Positions 44,716 through 53,446 of a stretch of DNA of 64,000 nucleotides are shown piece by piece. The DNA lies in the NCBI GenBank assembly GCA_015490295.1, contig WFYC01000076.1:37000-100999 (forward strand), written 5' to 3'. The notes beneath the pieces were generated by a model that was not told where the DNA came from, ran no database searches, and was given only the letters and a program-made list of their open reading frames with translations. The stretch comes from Hydrogenimonas sp. Lineage in GTDB: Bacteria > Campylobacterota > Campylobacteria > Campylobacterales > Hydrogenimonadaceae. The position numbers were made by a program, and so were the translations under genes. Position 1 is the stretch's first letter, and each line of letters begins with the position of its first letter.

Positions 44716-45515
44716 TGCACTACTTCGCAGGTATCGATATCGGTTCGACCGCCATCAAAATCGTTCTCGTCGACGAAAACGAATCGATAGTGGGTCAGAG
44801 GGTATCAGGAAGCGGCAGTATGTTCTACAAATACGCAAAAGAGAGCCTTGAGCAGCTTACCAAAGATATCGGAATTTCACTCGATGATATCGCATATATA
44901 GTATCGACCGGATACGGGCGCAAACTTTTCAAAGAGGCGGACGAAACGATCAGTGAAATTACGGCCAACGCCGTCGGCGCACGCAAAGCGGGTGAAAAGT
45001 TCGGCACCATCCGAACCGTCATAAACATAGGCGGTCAGGACTCCAAGGCTATCGGCCTCGATGAAGAGGGAAACGTGGTTAATTTTGCGATGAACGACAG
45101 GTGCGCCGCCGGAACGGGCAAATTTCTCGATGTCGCCGCGGCAAAACTGGAGATCGATGTGGATGAGCTGGGGGACTACCACTTCCGCGCCGGCGGCACT
45201 CCGCTGCCGATCAACAGCACCTGTGCGGTCTTCGCCGAGTCGGAGATCATCGGCCTGCTCGGCAACGAACACTCCAAAGAGGATATCGTCGCCGGAATTC
45301 ACTTCTCCATCGCCAAACGGATAATTCGTCTTACGAAAAAAGTGGGGCTTAACGACGTCATATACTTCGACGGCGGACCTGCCCTCAACGCAGGCCTCGT
45401 CGCAGCTATTGAAGATGAACTTGGACGCGAGCTTGCAATACCGGACTATCCGCAGATCACTACGGCACTCGGAGCCGCACTCCTGGCAAAAGAGGGGTAC
45501 TCCTTTCTAACCTAA
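44715..45515 (+). CDS. BadF/HgdC-type ATPase activator of the dehydratase-like protein
   Basis: 266 residues from ATG 44715, overlapping the previous TGA by one base and seven bases after AAGGAG. ASKHA-fold ATPase: phosphate loop GIDIGSTAIKIVLVD, VINIGGQDSKAI, and FDGGPALNAGL (adenosine loop). The two Cys that hold one [4Fe-4S] cluster between the two subunits of the homodimer are present in NDRCAAGTGKFLD and STCAVFAESEI. Such activators bind the partner, hydrolyse ATP and inject one electron at very low potential. It is the last gene of the operon; it converges on the RND operon across a 73-bp gap. Confidence 0.93.
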   Translation: MHYFAGIDIGSTAIKIVLVDENESIVGQRVSGSGSMFYKYAKESLEQLTKDIGISLDDIAYIVSTGYGRKLFKEADETISEITANAVGARKAGEKFGTIRTVINIGGQDSKAIGLDEEGNVVNFAMNDRCAAGTGKFLDVAAAKLEIDVDELGDYHFRAGGTPLPINSTCAVFAESEIIGLLGNEHSKEDIVAGIHFSIAKRIIRLTKKVGLNDVIYFDGGPALNAGLVAAIEDELGRELAIPDYPQITTALGAALLAKEGYSFLT

Positions 45516-45588
45516 AACCTCCCCGGGAGTGACGGCAACCGGCAGTTTTACCTTCATCCGGATCTCACCAGATCATATCCGATGCGGA

Positions 45589-48500
45589 TCAAGCCCCTCT
45601 CCCGAATACCGTTTTTATATCCTCTATCACCATGTAAAGCGCCGGAACGATAAGAAGTGTGACGAAGGTGGCGAAGAGTACTCCGAACCCCAAAGAGATA
45701 GCCATAGGTATCAAAAATTTTGCCTGCTTTGATGTCTCGAAAATCATAGGCATAAGGCCGCCGAAGGTGGTGACGGTAGTAAGTAGAATGGGACGGAAAC
45801 GCTGAACGGCAGCTTCTCGGACAGTTCTGAGGGCCGAAACTTTGAGCTTACGGCGATAACGGTTTGCAAAATCCACAAGTATCAGCGCATCGTTGACAAC
45901 TATACCGCTGAGCGCAACGATACCGAACATACTCACGACGCTGAGACTGTACCCCATAATCAGATGGCCTATCAACGCACCTATAATACCAAACGGTATC
46001 CCGGCCATGACTATGAGAGGCTGCAGGTAACTTCTAAATGGAATGGCAAGCAGAGCGTATATTGCGAATACTGCCATAATGAAAGTGGTTTTGAGGGTGG
46101 AGAAGCTATCCCTTATCTCGGTCTGATCGCCTTCAAAACTGTAGGTAAGCCCCGGAAACCTCTTTTGAAGTTTAGGCAGAAAATCGGACTGAAGGTCGTT
46201 CATGATCTCGAGCGCTTTACTGCGGGGGCGTATATTCGCTTCGACGGTTATGACGCGCCTCCCGTTTACACGCATGATCCTGGTATATGCATGACCCCAG
46301 GATAGATTTACAAGATCCATAAGCGCGACCTCTTTCCCATCCTTTGTAAAGAGCCGCAAACCGTATAGGGTTTCAAGCAGTTCACGCCGTTTCTTGGGCA
46401 GCTTGACCATAATTTTCGTCTCATCTTTTCCTATGAGGAGCCTTTGTGCTTCCGCACCGTAAAATGCGGCCCGCACTTCACGTGCTACGGCACGTGCATC
46501 GAACCCCATGGCATACGCCGCAGGTTTGAGACTGAAGTTGATCTGCGCTTTACCCTCCTCAAAACCGTCCGAAATATCATAAAGCCTGGGATATCGCCGC
46601 AACTCGTCGGCGATGAGACGGCTGGCACTCTTCAAAATATTCAGATCTGTATGGCTGATCTCCAGTGAAATGGCACTGCCGTGACCAGGACCGCCTGCAT
46701 AGGCTGAAAACTGTAGCAGCTCAGCGCCGGGTATCTCGCCTGTTTTTTCGCGCCACAACCTGACAAATTCGGCATTTGAAAGAGTTTTGTCACGTATAGA
46801 CGCCGGCGGCAGATAGATACGGATAAGACCCTCATGCGTCCCTTCCCTCCCGATGCGCGCATAGATGCCCCGTATGTAGTCATCTATCCCCTCCTCTTCC
46901 TGCGCCGCATAGGCCGCATCGACAATCTTTTTGACCGTTTTGCGAGTGACTTCCGCCGGGGTACCGAAAGGCATCTTGATTATCGCCTGTGCGTACGAGG
47001 AGGGTGTCCTGGGGAAAACCTGCATTCCCATACGTCCGCTTGTAGCGTAGGTGATCGTAACGACAAGCAGCGTCAATGCTGCAAAGATAAGCAGATAGCG
47101 GTATCGAAGCACCAAATCCAGAAAAGGGGCGAAACGGAAGCGTACCCACGCCCTGAAACCGCGGCTGAAGCGCTGCTGGTACCGGTGGATAAAACGCATC
47201 AACGGATTTCGCACATCCTTTTTCACCTCAGCGAGATGAGCCGGCAGAATAAAAAGCGACTCTATCCACGAAACGACAAAGATCGTAATAACCACCACCG
47301 GTATTACCTGAAAAATCTTTCCCGTTGTTCCGGGTATGAAGTAGATGGGCATGAAAGCCACAATATTCGTCAATATCGCAAACGATACAGGCACGGCCAT
47401 CTCACGTGCACCTTTTATGGCCGCGGCCAGCGGCTTATAGCCCCTCTCCCGATAGTGATAGATATTCTCCCCCACGACGATGGCGTCATCCACAACTATT
47501 CCGAGTGCTATTATAAAGGCGAATAGCGAGACCATGCTGATTGAGACATCGAGAAAAGGAAAGAGGAAGAATGCTCCCATAAAAGAGATTGGAATACCCA
47601 TCATTACCCAAAAAGCAAGACGTATCTCCAGAAACAGCGAGAGCGCAACCAGTACGATAATCAGGCCCATCGCGCTATTTTTGAGCAGGAGTTTCACCCT
47701 CTCTTCAAAAACGGCGGCCTGATTGGTCAATATTTTAAGCCGGATCGACGGCGGAAGCTCCCTGCTGTACCTCTCAACCTCTTCACCGACTATGTGCGAA
47801 ATGGTAATGGGTGAGATATCCTGCGGATTGCGGATTGCGATTCTAAGAGCCGGTTTGCCGTTATATAGTGCAAAATAGTCTTCATTTTCAAAGTTTTTGC
47901 GGATAGTCGCAATATCGCCGAGACGGACCAGGCTCCCCGTAGAAGTTGCTAGAACTATCACGTTTTTAAACGCTTCGACCGTTTCACGCCGCTGGTGAAG
48001 CCGTACCAGAATCTCCTGATTGCTCGTTTTTATACTTCCGGCGGGAAGATCGAGACTGTCCGACATGATACGGCGGGCGATCTCTTCGAGTGAAATTGCA
48101 TACTTTCGAAGTGTCGACTCATTCACTTCGATACTGTATTGAAGCGAAGATACTCCATAGAGATCGACTTTGGATATATCCGGGGACTGAAGCAGGCGAT
48201 CTTTAAACTGCTGAGCCACTCTATAGAGTGTCAGGCGATCAGTATCTCCGAAAAGAACGAGTGACATAGTCTGACGTTCGTAGCTGCGCATCGAAACTTT
48301 CGGACGCTCTATATCGGCCGGAAAGGTGCGGATACGATTGATGGCGTTTTGAACATCGTTTTGAAGCAGTTGCAGATCGTACCCTTTGCGGGCCTCTATA
48401 TTGACACTACCGCTCCCCTCACCCGCAACTGCAGTCACTTTCTTAATACCGTCTACACCGCTAAGCGCCTCTTCGATAGGCAGGATGATGCCCTCTTCGA

Positions 48501-48699
48501 TCTCTTCCGGGCTGGCCCCGGGATAGGCAACGCTGACACGCACTTCATCGTGTTCGAAGTCGGGGTAAACCTCCTGACGGAGATGACCCATCATGAGCAG
48601 TCCGCCCACAAGCGCGACGATCATCAGAAGATTTGCGGCAACCGGGTGTGCCGCCATCCATGCTATAGGCCCCCCTTCGAAACGTCTAAAACGTTTCAT
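45589..48699 (-). CDS. RND-family efflux transporter (HAE1/AcrB-like)
   Basis: 1036 residues, full length for an RND pump. Twelve-helix layout: helix 1 at about 15-35, first periplasmic loop with AYPGASPEEIEEGIILPIEEAL, helices 2-6 at about 335-470 with the proton-relay Asp pair in GIVVDDAIVVGENI (helix 4), and a second loop. Helices 8-12 include the matching GIVVNDALILVDFANR with Asn in place of an Asp. That points to the HAE1-like branch, which exports hydrophobic compounds rather than heavy metals. It takes its substrate to the MFP and TolC-type proteins encoded upstream. ATG overlaps the MFP gene by ATGA. No local repressor of the TetR/MarR type. Confidence 0.93.
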   Translation of the reverse strand: MKRFRRFEGGPIAWMAAHPVAANLLMIVALVGGLLMMGHLRQEVYPDFEHDEVRVSVAYPGASPEEIEEGIILPIEEALSGVDGIKKVTAVAGEGSGSVNIEARKGYDLQLLQNDVQNAINRIRTFPADIERPKVSMRSYERQTMSLVLFGDTDRLTLYRVAQQFKDRLLQSPDISKVDLYGVSSLQYSIEVNESTLRKYAISLEEIARRIMSDSLDLPAGSIKTSNQEILVRLHQRRETVEAFKNVIVLATSTGSLVRLGDIATIRKNFENEDYFALYNGKPALRIAIRNPQDISPITISHIVGEEVERYSRELPPSIRLKILTNQAAVFEERVKLLLKNSAMGLIIVLVALSLFLEIRLAFWVMMGIPISFMGAFFLFPFLDVSISMVSLFAFIIALGIVVDDAIVVGENIYHYRERGYKPLAAAIKGAREMAVPVSFAILTNIVAFMPIYFIPGTTGKIFQVIPVVVITIFVVSWIESLFILPAHLAEVKKDVRNPLMRFIHRYQQRFSRGFRAWVRFRFAPFLDLVLRYRYLLIFAALTLLVVTITYATSGRMGMQVFPRTPSSYAQAIIKMPFGTPAEVTRKTVKKIVDAAYAAQEEEGIDDYIRGIYARIGREGTHEGLIRIYLPPASIRDKTLSNAEFVRLWREKTGEIPGAELLQFSAYAGGPGHGSAISLEISHTDLNILKSASRLIADELRRYPRLYDISDGFEEGKAQINFSLKPAAYAMGFDARAVAREVRAAFYGAEAQRLLIGKDETKIMVKLPKKRRELLETLYGLRLFTKDGKEVALMDLVNLSWGHAYTRIMRVNGRRVITVEANIRPRSKALEIMNDLQSDFLPKLQKRFPGLTYSFEGDQTEIRDSFSTLKTTFIMAVFAIYALLAIPFRSYLQPLIVMAGIPFGIIGALIGHLIMGYSLSVVSMFGIVALSGIVVNDALILVDFANRYRRKLKVSALRTVREAAVQRFRPILLTTVTTFGGLMPMIFETSKQAKFLIPMAISLGFGVLFATFVTLLIVPALYMVIEDIKTVFGRGA

Positions 48700-49982
48700 T
48701 GGTGCCCTCGACCGGACCGCTTCTCCTCTCGGTGCGTGACATTCCCTTCACTTCCGGCACGCCATGAAACCTTTGACGCCTCCCCATCCGCGATACGCAG
48801 TTTCATCCCGTCTACCGGTGTCTCTATGACTGTAGTAATCACAGATTCCCCCGGCTGAAGCAGTTTTGCGTCTATCATGAAACGGCTCTCCTCCCGCCAC
48901 AGTATCGGAATCTTCCGAATTTGCAGCGTATGGTCGGGGCGCAATATCCAAATCGTCCCGTCACCGCGAAGTGCGGTTGACGGAATGACAAGAACATTTT
49001 TGAGTCTCTTGCCGACAACCCGGACTTTGACGAACGAGTTCAGAAGAAGCGGTCTGTGTGCGGTGTGCAGCCCAAGAGGGTCGTCGACACGAACAAGAAT
49101 GTATGCCATTTTACTCGAATCGTCGACCATCTTTTCGACCGTTTCGACGACACCGGTCAGATCAGCGGCCGAAGATGGCCAGAAGTCGTGCCGTATCTTC
49201 ACACTCGATCCCACGGAAGCGTTGTAACCGGGAATATCTATACCGTCCAGCTCCCGAGGAGAGAGTGCTATACGGACCCAGAAACGGTCCGCTTCGGCAA
49301 GGGTTGCCAATGTTTTGGAGCTGCTCACGGTATCGCCGATCGCTACTTCCACATTGAGGACCACGGCATCGAAAGGAGCTCTTATACGGCATCTCTCCAG
49401 ATCGACTTTCGCTTTCTCATAGGCGGCTTCAGCCGATGCCAGCGCCGATTTCGCAGCGGCGATGTGGGGATATCTAAGAAGATATCTCTTCTGCTCTTTC
49501 GAAATATTCTGGTCGACCAACGAGAGCTCGAAAGCCGCACTTTTGCTGTTCTCGAGCTCGGTTTCAAGCGCAAGTCCGGCGTTTGCTACGGCCGAAGCGC
49601 TCTGCCGGAGTGCAAGCTTATAGTCGGTCTCATCGAGCGCAACAAGCAAATCCCCCTTTTTTACGATTTCTCCCGGTATGAGATGCGGCGAAAGGGAGAC
49701 CACCTGCGAAGTGACCCTGGATGAAAGTGTCTGGCTGCGGTATGGGATGACTTTGGCGTAGCTATCCATTTGTGCCTGAACATCTACGGCACGGGGATGA
49801 ACAACTTCTACAAGAGGAGCGGTAACCGTACCTTTTGAATGCCATTTATGGGCTTTCGGCTTGTTAGTGAGCCAGATATACGAATAGTGGATCCCGACTG
49901 CAAGAACGGCCGTACCTATTAACAATGAAAGCAGATGCCTCAGCCATTCACCATTTTGTCGACTCCTCTTCTCTCTCACCAC
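48696..49982 (-). CDS. RND efflux periplasmic adaptor (membrane fusion protein)
   Basis: 428 residues. One N-terminal membrane helix (about 14-36). The lipoyl-type hairpin halves follow: QTLSSRVTSQVVSLSPHLIPGEIVKKGDLLVALDE and RIRAPFDAVVLNVEVAIGD, separated by a long alpha hairpin (about 130-200) with coiled-coil character. A beta-barrel domain and a C-terminal membrane-proximal domain (KLLQPGESVITTVIETPVDGMKL) complete the family order. It joins the RND pump to the outer-membrane channel. Starts at the last base of the channel gene and overlaps the pump gene, so all three are coupled. Confidence 0.92.
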   Translation of the reverse strand: MVREKRSRQNGEWLRHLLSLLIGTAVLAVGIHYSYIWLTNKPKAHKWHSKGTVTAPLVEVVHPRAVDVQAQMDSYAKVIPYRSQTLSSRVTSQVVSLSPHLIPGEIVKKGDLLVALDETDYKLALRQSASAVANAGLALETELENSKSAAFELSLVDQNISKEQKRYLLRYPHIAAAKSALASAEAAYEKAKVDLERCRIRAPFDAVVLNVEVAIGDTVSSSKTLATLAEADRFWVRIALSPRELDGIDIPGYNASVGSSVKIRHDFWPSSAADLTGVVETVEKMVDDSSKMAYILVRVDDPLGLHTAHRPLLLNSFVKVRVVGKRLKNVLVIPSTALRGDGTIWILRPDHTLQIRKIPILWREESRFMIDAKLLQPGESVITTVIETPVDGMKLRIADGEASKVSWRAGSEGNVTHREEKRSGRGHQ

Positions 49983-51361
49983 TACTCCCTCCTTTCGGCC
50001 GACCAGACTCTATCAACGGGTTCCCACCCCGACGCCGTCGAACGCTGAAGCGCCACATAGGCGTTTATCAGATCGAGCTTTGCACGCAAAACTTTTTGTT
50101 GTGTCGAAATCAGCGTCATTTTCGCATCCAGATAGCGTTTGAAATCTTCGGTACCGTGCAGATACCCGCTTCGATAACCGGCAACCCTTTTTTCGTCGAT
50201 ACTTAGCTGTTTATGAAGAGTTTTGTAGTTGCGGCGACCGGTCTCTATCGCCTTAAGCGCATCGCTCACTTCAACAGAGGCGTCTGTAAACAGCTTTTTG
50301 AGAATCAGCAGACTCTCGTTGCGCCTCTCAAGAGCCATCCTGGCGTCAGCATCACGACTGCCGCCGTCGAACAGCGGCGCGACCAGCGAAGCCGAAATCG
50401 AGGTATACCAGTTTTCGAAAATATCGCTGAAACGCATATCGCTTTCCCCTGCCGAAGCACTCAGGGAAAACCTCGGGTACTGGGCCGAAACCGCTGCGGC
50501 GGCACGCCTGTCCTGCGCTTTTAGTGTTGCAAGAGCCGCTGCTATATCGGGCCGGGCAAGAATATGCCGTGACTCGATAACCGGTGTACTCAAGCCATCA
50601 ACATCCGGAAGTATTTCGGGCCCTTCACAAGAGAACTTCTCCACATTCTCTCCCAACAGCAGAGCGATAGCACTGCAGTGGCCATGCTCCTGCAGCTCCA
50701 AACTCTCAAGCTCCGATTCCATCTGCTTCAATGCACTCTCTTGCGAAAGAAGATCCACAATACCCGCCTGCCTGGTGCGGTAGCGCTGGCGAAGAAGCTC
50801 CACCTCTTTCTTCGCAAGTGCGATTTTTCTCTCAAGGTATCGGATATAGCTTCTGGTATATCCTAAGCCGTACCACTCATTAACCATCATGGCCGTTATG
50901 GCGACCGTCATAGCCTGGCGGTCGAAACGGCTTCGGTATTCATCATAGATCGAGGCCTCGCGCAGATCGTCGAGTCGTCCCCATATATCTATCTCGTAGC
51001 CGGCTCTTAAAGAAGCCGAAACGGTATTGCTGTTTTCATAATAGCTGTTGGAGTGTTTGATATCTACACCCGCATCCAGTGACGGATACATTGGCGCATC
51101 TGCTTTTTGCCTTGCTATATTCGCTTGAACGATGCGGCTTTCGGCGACCTTTAAATCAAAGTTCTTTTCAAAAAGTCTCCGTATAGTCCGATCCAGCTTT
51201 GGATCATTGAAAGCACGCCACCAAACACCGGGGCCTCCTGGAAGTGTCAAATCTTCGGCCGGAGGCAAGGTATTCGGTTCAATCGGTCGGTAGGCGGTAC
51301 AACCTGACAGGAGTACGACAGGAAGTATGAAAGCTGGTAGTTGACGTATCAAACGTAACAA
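49982..51361 (-). CDS. TolC/NodT-family outer-membrane efflux lipoprotein
   Basis: 459 residues from TTG 51361, fixed by AAGGAGG eight bases before it. The signal ends in lipobox LLSGC, so it is anchored by lipid. Mature domain with two copies of the OEP repeat: PGVWWRAFNDPKLDRTIRRLFEKNFDLKVAESRI, and later the long helices with RQRYRTRQAGIVDLLSQESAL and YRSGYLHGTEDFKRYLDAKMTLI. These are NodT features. It forms the exit duct of the tripartite pump. The 124-bp spacer to the response-regulator gene holds a small inverted repeat CTCCG-N6-CGGAG (51438-51453), on the transcript followed by a GT-rich run, which could attenuate transcription. Confidence 0.92.
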   Translation of the reverse strand: MLRLIRQLPAFILPVVLLSGCTAYRPIEPNTLPPAEDLTLPGGPGVWWRAFNDPKLDRTIRRLFEKNFDLKVAESRIVQANIARQKADAPMYPSLDAGVDIKHSNSYYENSNTVSASLRAGYEIDIWGRLDDLREASIYDEYRSRFDRQAMTVAITAMMVNEWYGLGYTRSYIRYLERKIALAKKEVELLRQRYRTRQAGIVDLLSQESALKQMESELESLELQEHGHCSAIALLLGENVEKFSCEGPEILPDVDGLSTPVIESRHILARPDIAAALATLKAQDRRAAAAVSAQYPRFSLSASAGESDMRFSDIFENWYTSISASLVAPLFDGGSRDADARMALERRNESLLILKKLFTDASVEVSDALKAIETGRRNYKTLHKQLSIDEKRVAGYRSGYLHGTEDFKRYLDAKMTLISTQQKVLRAKLDLINAYVALQRSTASGWEPVDRVWSAERRE

Positions 51362-51485
51362 GTTGCCGCCTCCTTTTTTGGCTACCGGTACCGTGGCGAT
51401 TTGAGCTATGGAAGTCTCTTCGAGAAAAACCGCACAACTCCGACGATCCGGAGATAGCCGGCTTTTCCGATTTCAGACAATCAGA

Positions 51486-52151
51486 TCAATTCATGATGAA
51501 TCGATAACCGAGACCTTTTAGATTTGCAATTCTCTCTTTGCCGATGATCTTTTTCAGTTTCGTGATATAGACCCTTATCGAGCCGAAACTCGGGTTTTCC
51601 ATAGGACTCCAAAGCTTTTGCACTATCATCTCCCTCGTGACGATTTGATTCGGGTTTTCGAGAAAGAGCTCCATAAGGTATATCACCTTGATCGGAACCT
51701 GAAGAGGAACACCCTTTTCAAAAAAGGCCCTCGAATCCCTGTCGTACCAAATGAAAGGAGAGAACTTCACGATATTTTCGCTCATCTTCCGGTTACGGGC
51801 TATAACTGCCTCTATGCGTATTCTCATCTCGTCGAGATCGAAAGGTTTTTTGATATAGTCGTGACACCCATAGGCAAAACCACGTTCCAAAGCGGCAACC
51901 TCCCTGTAGGAGGTGATGAAAATGGCTGGAGTATCGTCTTCCGATTCACGAAGAAGTTTCAAAAGGTTGAGCCCATCTATTCCCGGTACGTTTATATCGA
52001 AAAGATAGAGATCGAAATTTCGCTCATAACACTTTTTTAGAACCTCGGCTGATGTATGGCACTTTTCGATCTCAAAATGGTATTCAGAAAGATAGTCTTC
52101 TATTGTCTCTGCTAGCAGAAGATCATCTTCAAGTAGAAGAATTGAATTCAT
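51486..52151 (-). CDS. OmpR-family response regulator without a neighbouring histidine kinase
   Basis: 221 residues. Receiver domain: acidic pair in LLEDD, phosphorylated Asp52 in LYLFDINVPG, Thr in AIFITSYRE, Lys in DYIKKPFDL. Winged-helix DNA-binding domain in the last 95 residues: FLENPNQIVTREMIVQKLW, SIRVYITKLKKIIG and the wing NLKGLGYRFI. It lies on the same strand ahead of the tripartite efflux operon and is likely to control it. No kinase gene is in the window. Several TTAA boxes about one helical turn apart lie directly upstream of its own start, typical of autoregulation by this family. Confidence 0.9.
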   Translation of the reverse strand: MNSILLLEDDLLLAETIEDYLSEYHFEIEKCHTSAEVLKKCYERNFDLYLFDINVPGIDGLNLLKLLRESEDDTPAIFITSYREVAALERGFAYGCHDYIKKPFDLDEMRIRIEAVIARNRKMSENIVKFSPFIWYDRDSRAFFEKGVPLQVPIKVIYLMELFLENPNQIVTREMIVQKLWSPMENPSFGSIRVYITKLKKIIGKERIANLKGLGYRFIMN

Positions 52152-52161
52152 AGCTGCTATT

Positions 52162-52202
52162 GTAATTAAGATCTGTTAAGCACGTGTTAACGGTTTGTTT
52201 AA
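52162..52202 (-). promoter_or_regulatory. GTTAA box array upstream of the response-regulator gene
   Basis: On the plus strand GTTAA starts at 52175 and 52186, and GTTTAA at 52197, spaced exactly 11 bases, with one further TTAA at 52166. ATCTGTTAA at 52171-52179 is identical to each arm of the palindrome before the TonB receptor gene. OmpR-type regulators bind direct repeats one turn apart, so this is a likely autoregulatory site. The rest of 52203-52311 shows no feature. Confidence 0.55.
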
Positions 52203-52311
52203 AGGGTGCACAGCAGAAATAGAGGTCGTTATAGCCGATATATGCAGTTTACAATACTATAGCACTTATTTTATTTTCCAAAATCAATAATTATTCTGAA
52301 AAGATAGACTC

Positions 52312-52680
52312 TGGTGGAGTTGAGGGGAATCGAACCCCTGTCCAGAAACAAGCAACTTCCGGCGTCTACATGCTTAGACGACATTGCTGTGTTTGACACG
52401 GCTTCGCGCAATGTCCAAAGCTGCGCCGTGCGAGCCTCTAAGGTTCATCTGCAGGCGAGGCACCCTGCAGATATAGCCATAAAGGTGTGATACTCTCAAA
52501 ATCCGCCTATATGGCGTCGGCGGAGAGAGCAGCCCCAATAAGGGTTAAACTTACGCTACGGCGTAAGCGGGGCGGTAATCTGTGTTGTTTGCGTTTATTG
52601 CATTGCGGACAGTTTAACGATATGTCCAAATCGGCATGCAGCCGGAAATCGCCTGCTCCTGTCGAAGCCAAGTCAACCCC
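52312..52680 (-). ncRNA. ssrA: Transfer-messenger RNA
   Basis: 369 nt. The 5' end GGGGTTGACTTGGCTTCGAC pairs in a 7-bp acceptor stem with CAACTCC near the 3' end, and the CCA is encoded (52312-52314). The T arm GGGGTTCGATTCCCC is normal. The tag-coding frame starts at GCA 52592 and ends TAA at 52551, giving ANNTDYRPAYAVA after the tRNA-borne Ala; Helicobacter and Campylobacter tags are similar but end AKAA or KAA. The RNA rescues stalled ribosomes with SmpB. It lies 20 bp after trpA on the same strand, with its own promoter in the end of trpA. Confidence 0.95.
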
Positions 52681-52700
52681 GTCTTGGATGCAAACAACTC

Positions 52701-53441
52701 TCACTCGTTGATCTTCTCTTTGATCGAACGCGCAAGTGTAGATATTTTATCTATCTTTTGAGTGTTTGTCAAGTTTTCTTTAAGCAAAATCCTGACGAAG
52801 GCGCTCCCGACGATTACACCGTCGACACCCCTGGCCTTCTCCTTCGCCGTATTCTCATCGACTCCGAAGCCGATGTAAAGAGGCGTATCGGTATGTTCAC
52901 GCACCGCCGCTATGAGCGGTTCGAGAGATTCGCTCTTGTCGGCACCGGTGATTCCGGCATATGCGACCATATAGATGAACTTCTTCGCATCTTTGACTAT
53001 CTCAGCCACCCTCTCGCGGCTGTCCGTGGGCGCGACGAACTCTATGAGAGCGACCCCTTTTTCATCGAACGTCTCTCTATACGCCGAGGCCTCTTCGTGG
53101 GGAAGATCGGGAATAATGAAGCCGCTCACTCCGAAATCTTCGGCTTTTTGCAAGAAATAGTCCACTCCTCTGTGGTAGAAGGGGTTGAAGTAGCCCATCC
53201 AGAGCGTATCGATTTTCGGGGCGATCTTTTCGCTCACTTCAAGCAGATCGGCGATTTTGAATCCGTTTTGAAGGGCGAAGAGATTGGCTGCTTCTATGAC
53301 CGGCCCGTCGGCCACCGGATCGGAAAAGGGTATTCCCAGCTCCAGAGAGTCGACACCAGCCTCTTTGAGCGAAAGCGCAAGATCTACCGTAAAGTTTTTG
53401 TCCGGGTATCCGGTCGTAATGTATGCTACCAGTTTTTTCAA
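52701..53441 (-). CDS. trpA: Tryptophan synthase alpha chain
   Basis: 246 residues. Cleaves indole-glycerol phosphate and passes indole to TrpB. MKKLVAYITTGYPD, then LELGIPFSDPVADGPVIEAA (catalytic Glu), GFIIPDLPHEE (catalytic Asp), APTDSRERVAEI, YMVAYAGITGA, GFGVDENTA and DGVIVGSAFV with the phosphate loop. Length normal. It follows the Hpt gene by 5 bp; no other trp genes are adjacent, so the pathway is split. The end of the gene also carries the promoter for tmRNA. Confidence 0.96.
   Translation of the reverse strand: MKKLVAYITTGYPDKNFTVDLALSLKEAGVDSLELGIPFSDPVADGPVIEAANLFALQNGFKIADLLEVSEKIAPKIDTLWMGYFNPFYHRGVDYFLQKAEDFGVSGFIIPDLPHEEASAYRETFDEKGVALIEFVAPTDSRERVAEIVKDAKKFIYMVAYAGITGADKSESLEPLIAAVREHTDTPLYIGFGVDENTAKEKARGVDGVIVGSAFVRILLKENLTNTQKIDKISTLARSIKEKINE
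52744..52772 (-). promoter_or_regulatory. Sigma70 promoter of ssrA inside the 3' end of trpA
   Basis: On the minus strand TTGACA (52772-52767), a 17-base spacer, and TAAAAT (52749-52744) match the consensus closely. Transcription would start near 52737, leaving about 57 nt to be removed by RNase P before the mature 5' end at 52680. Confidence 0.72.
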
Positions 53442-53446
53442 ATCAT

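Noticed and set aside
52312..52400. tRNA gene suggested by an encoded CCA end and T arm
   Set aside because: The matching acceptor strand is 369 nt away with a tag ORF between, so it is tmRNA.
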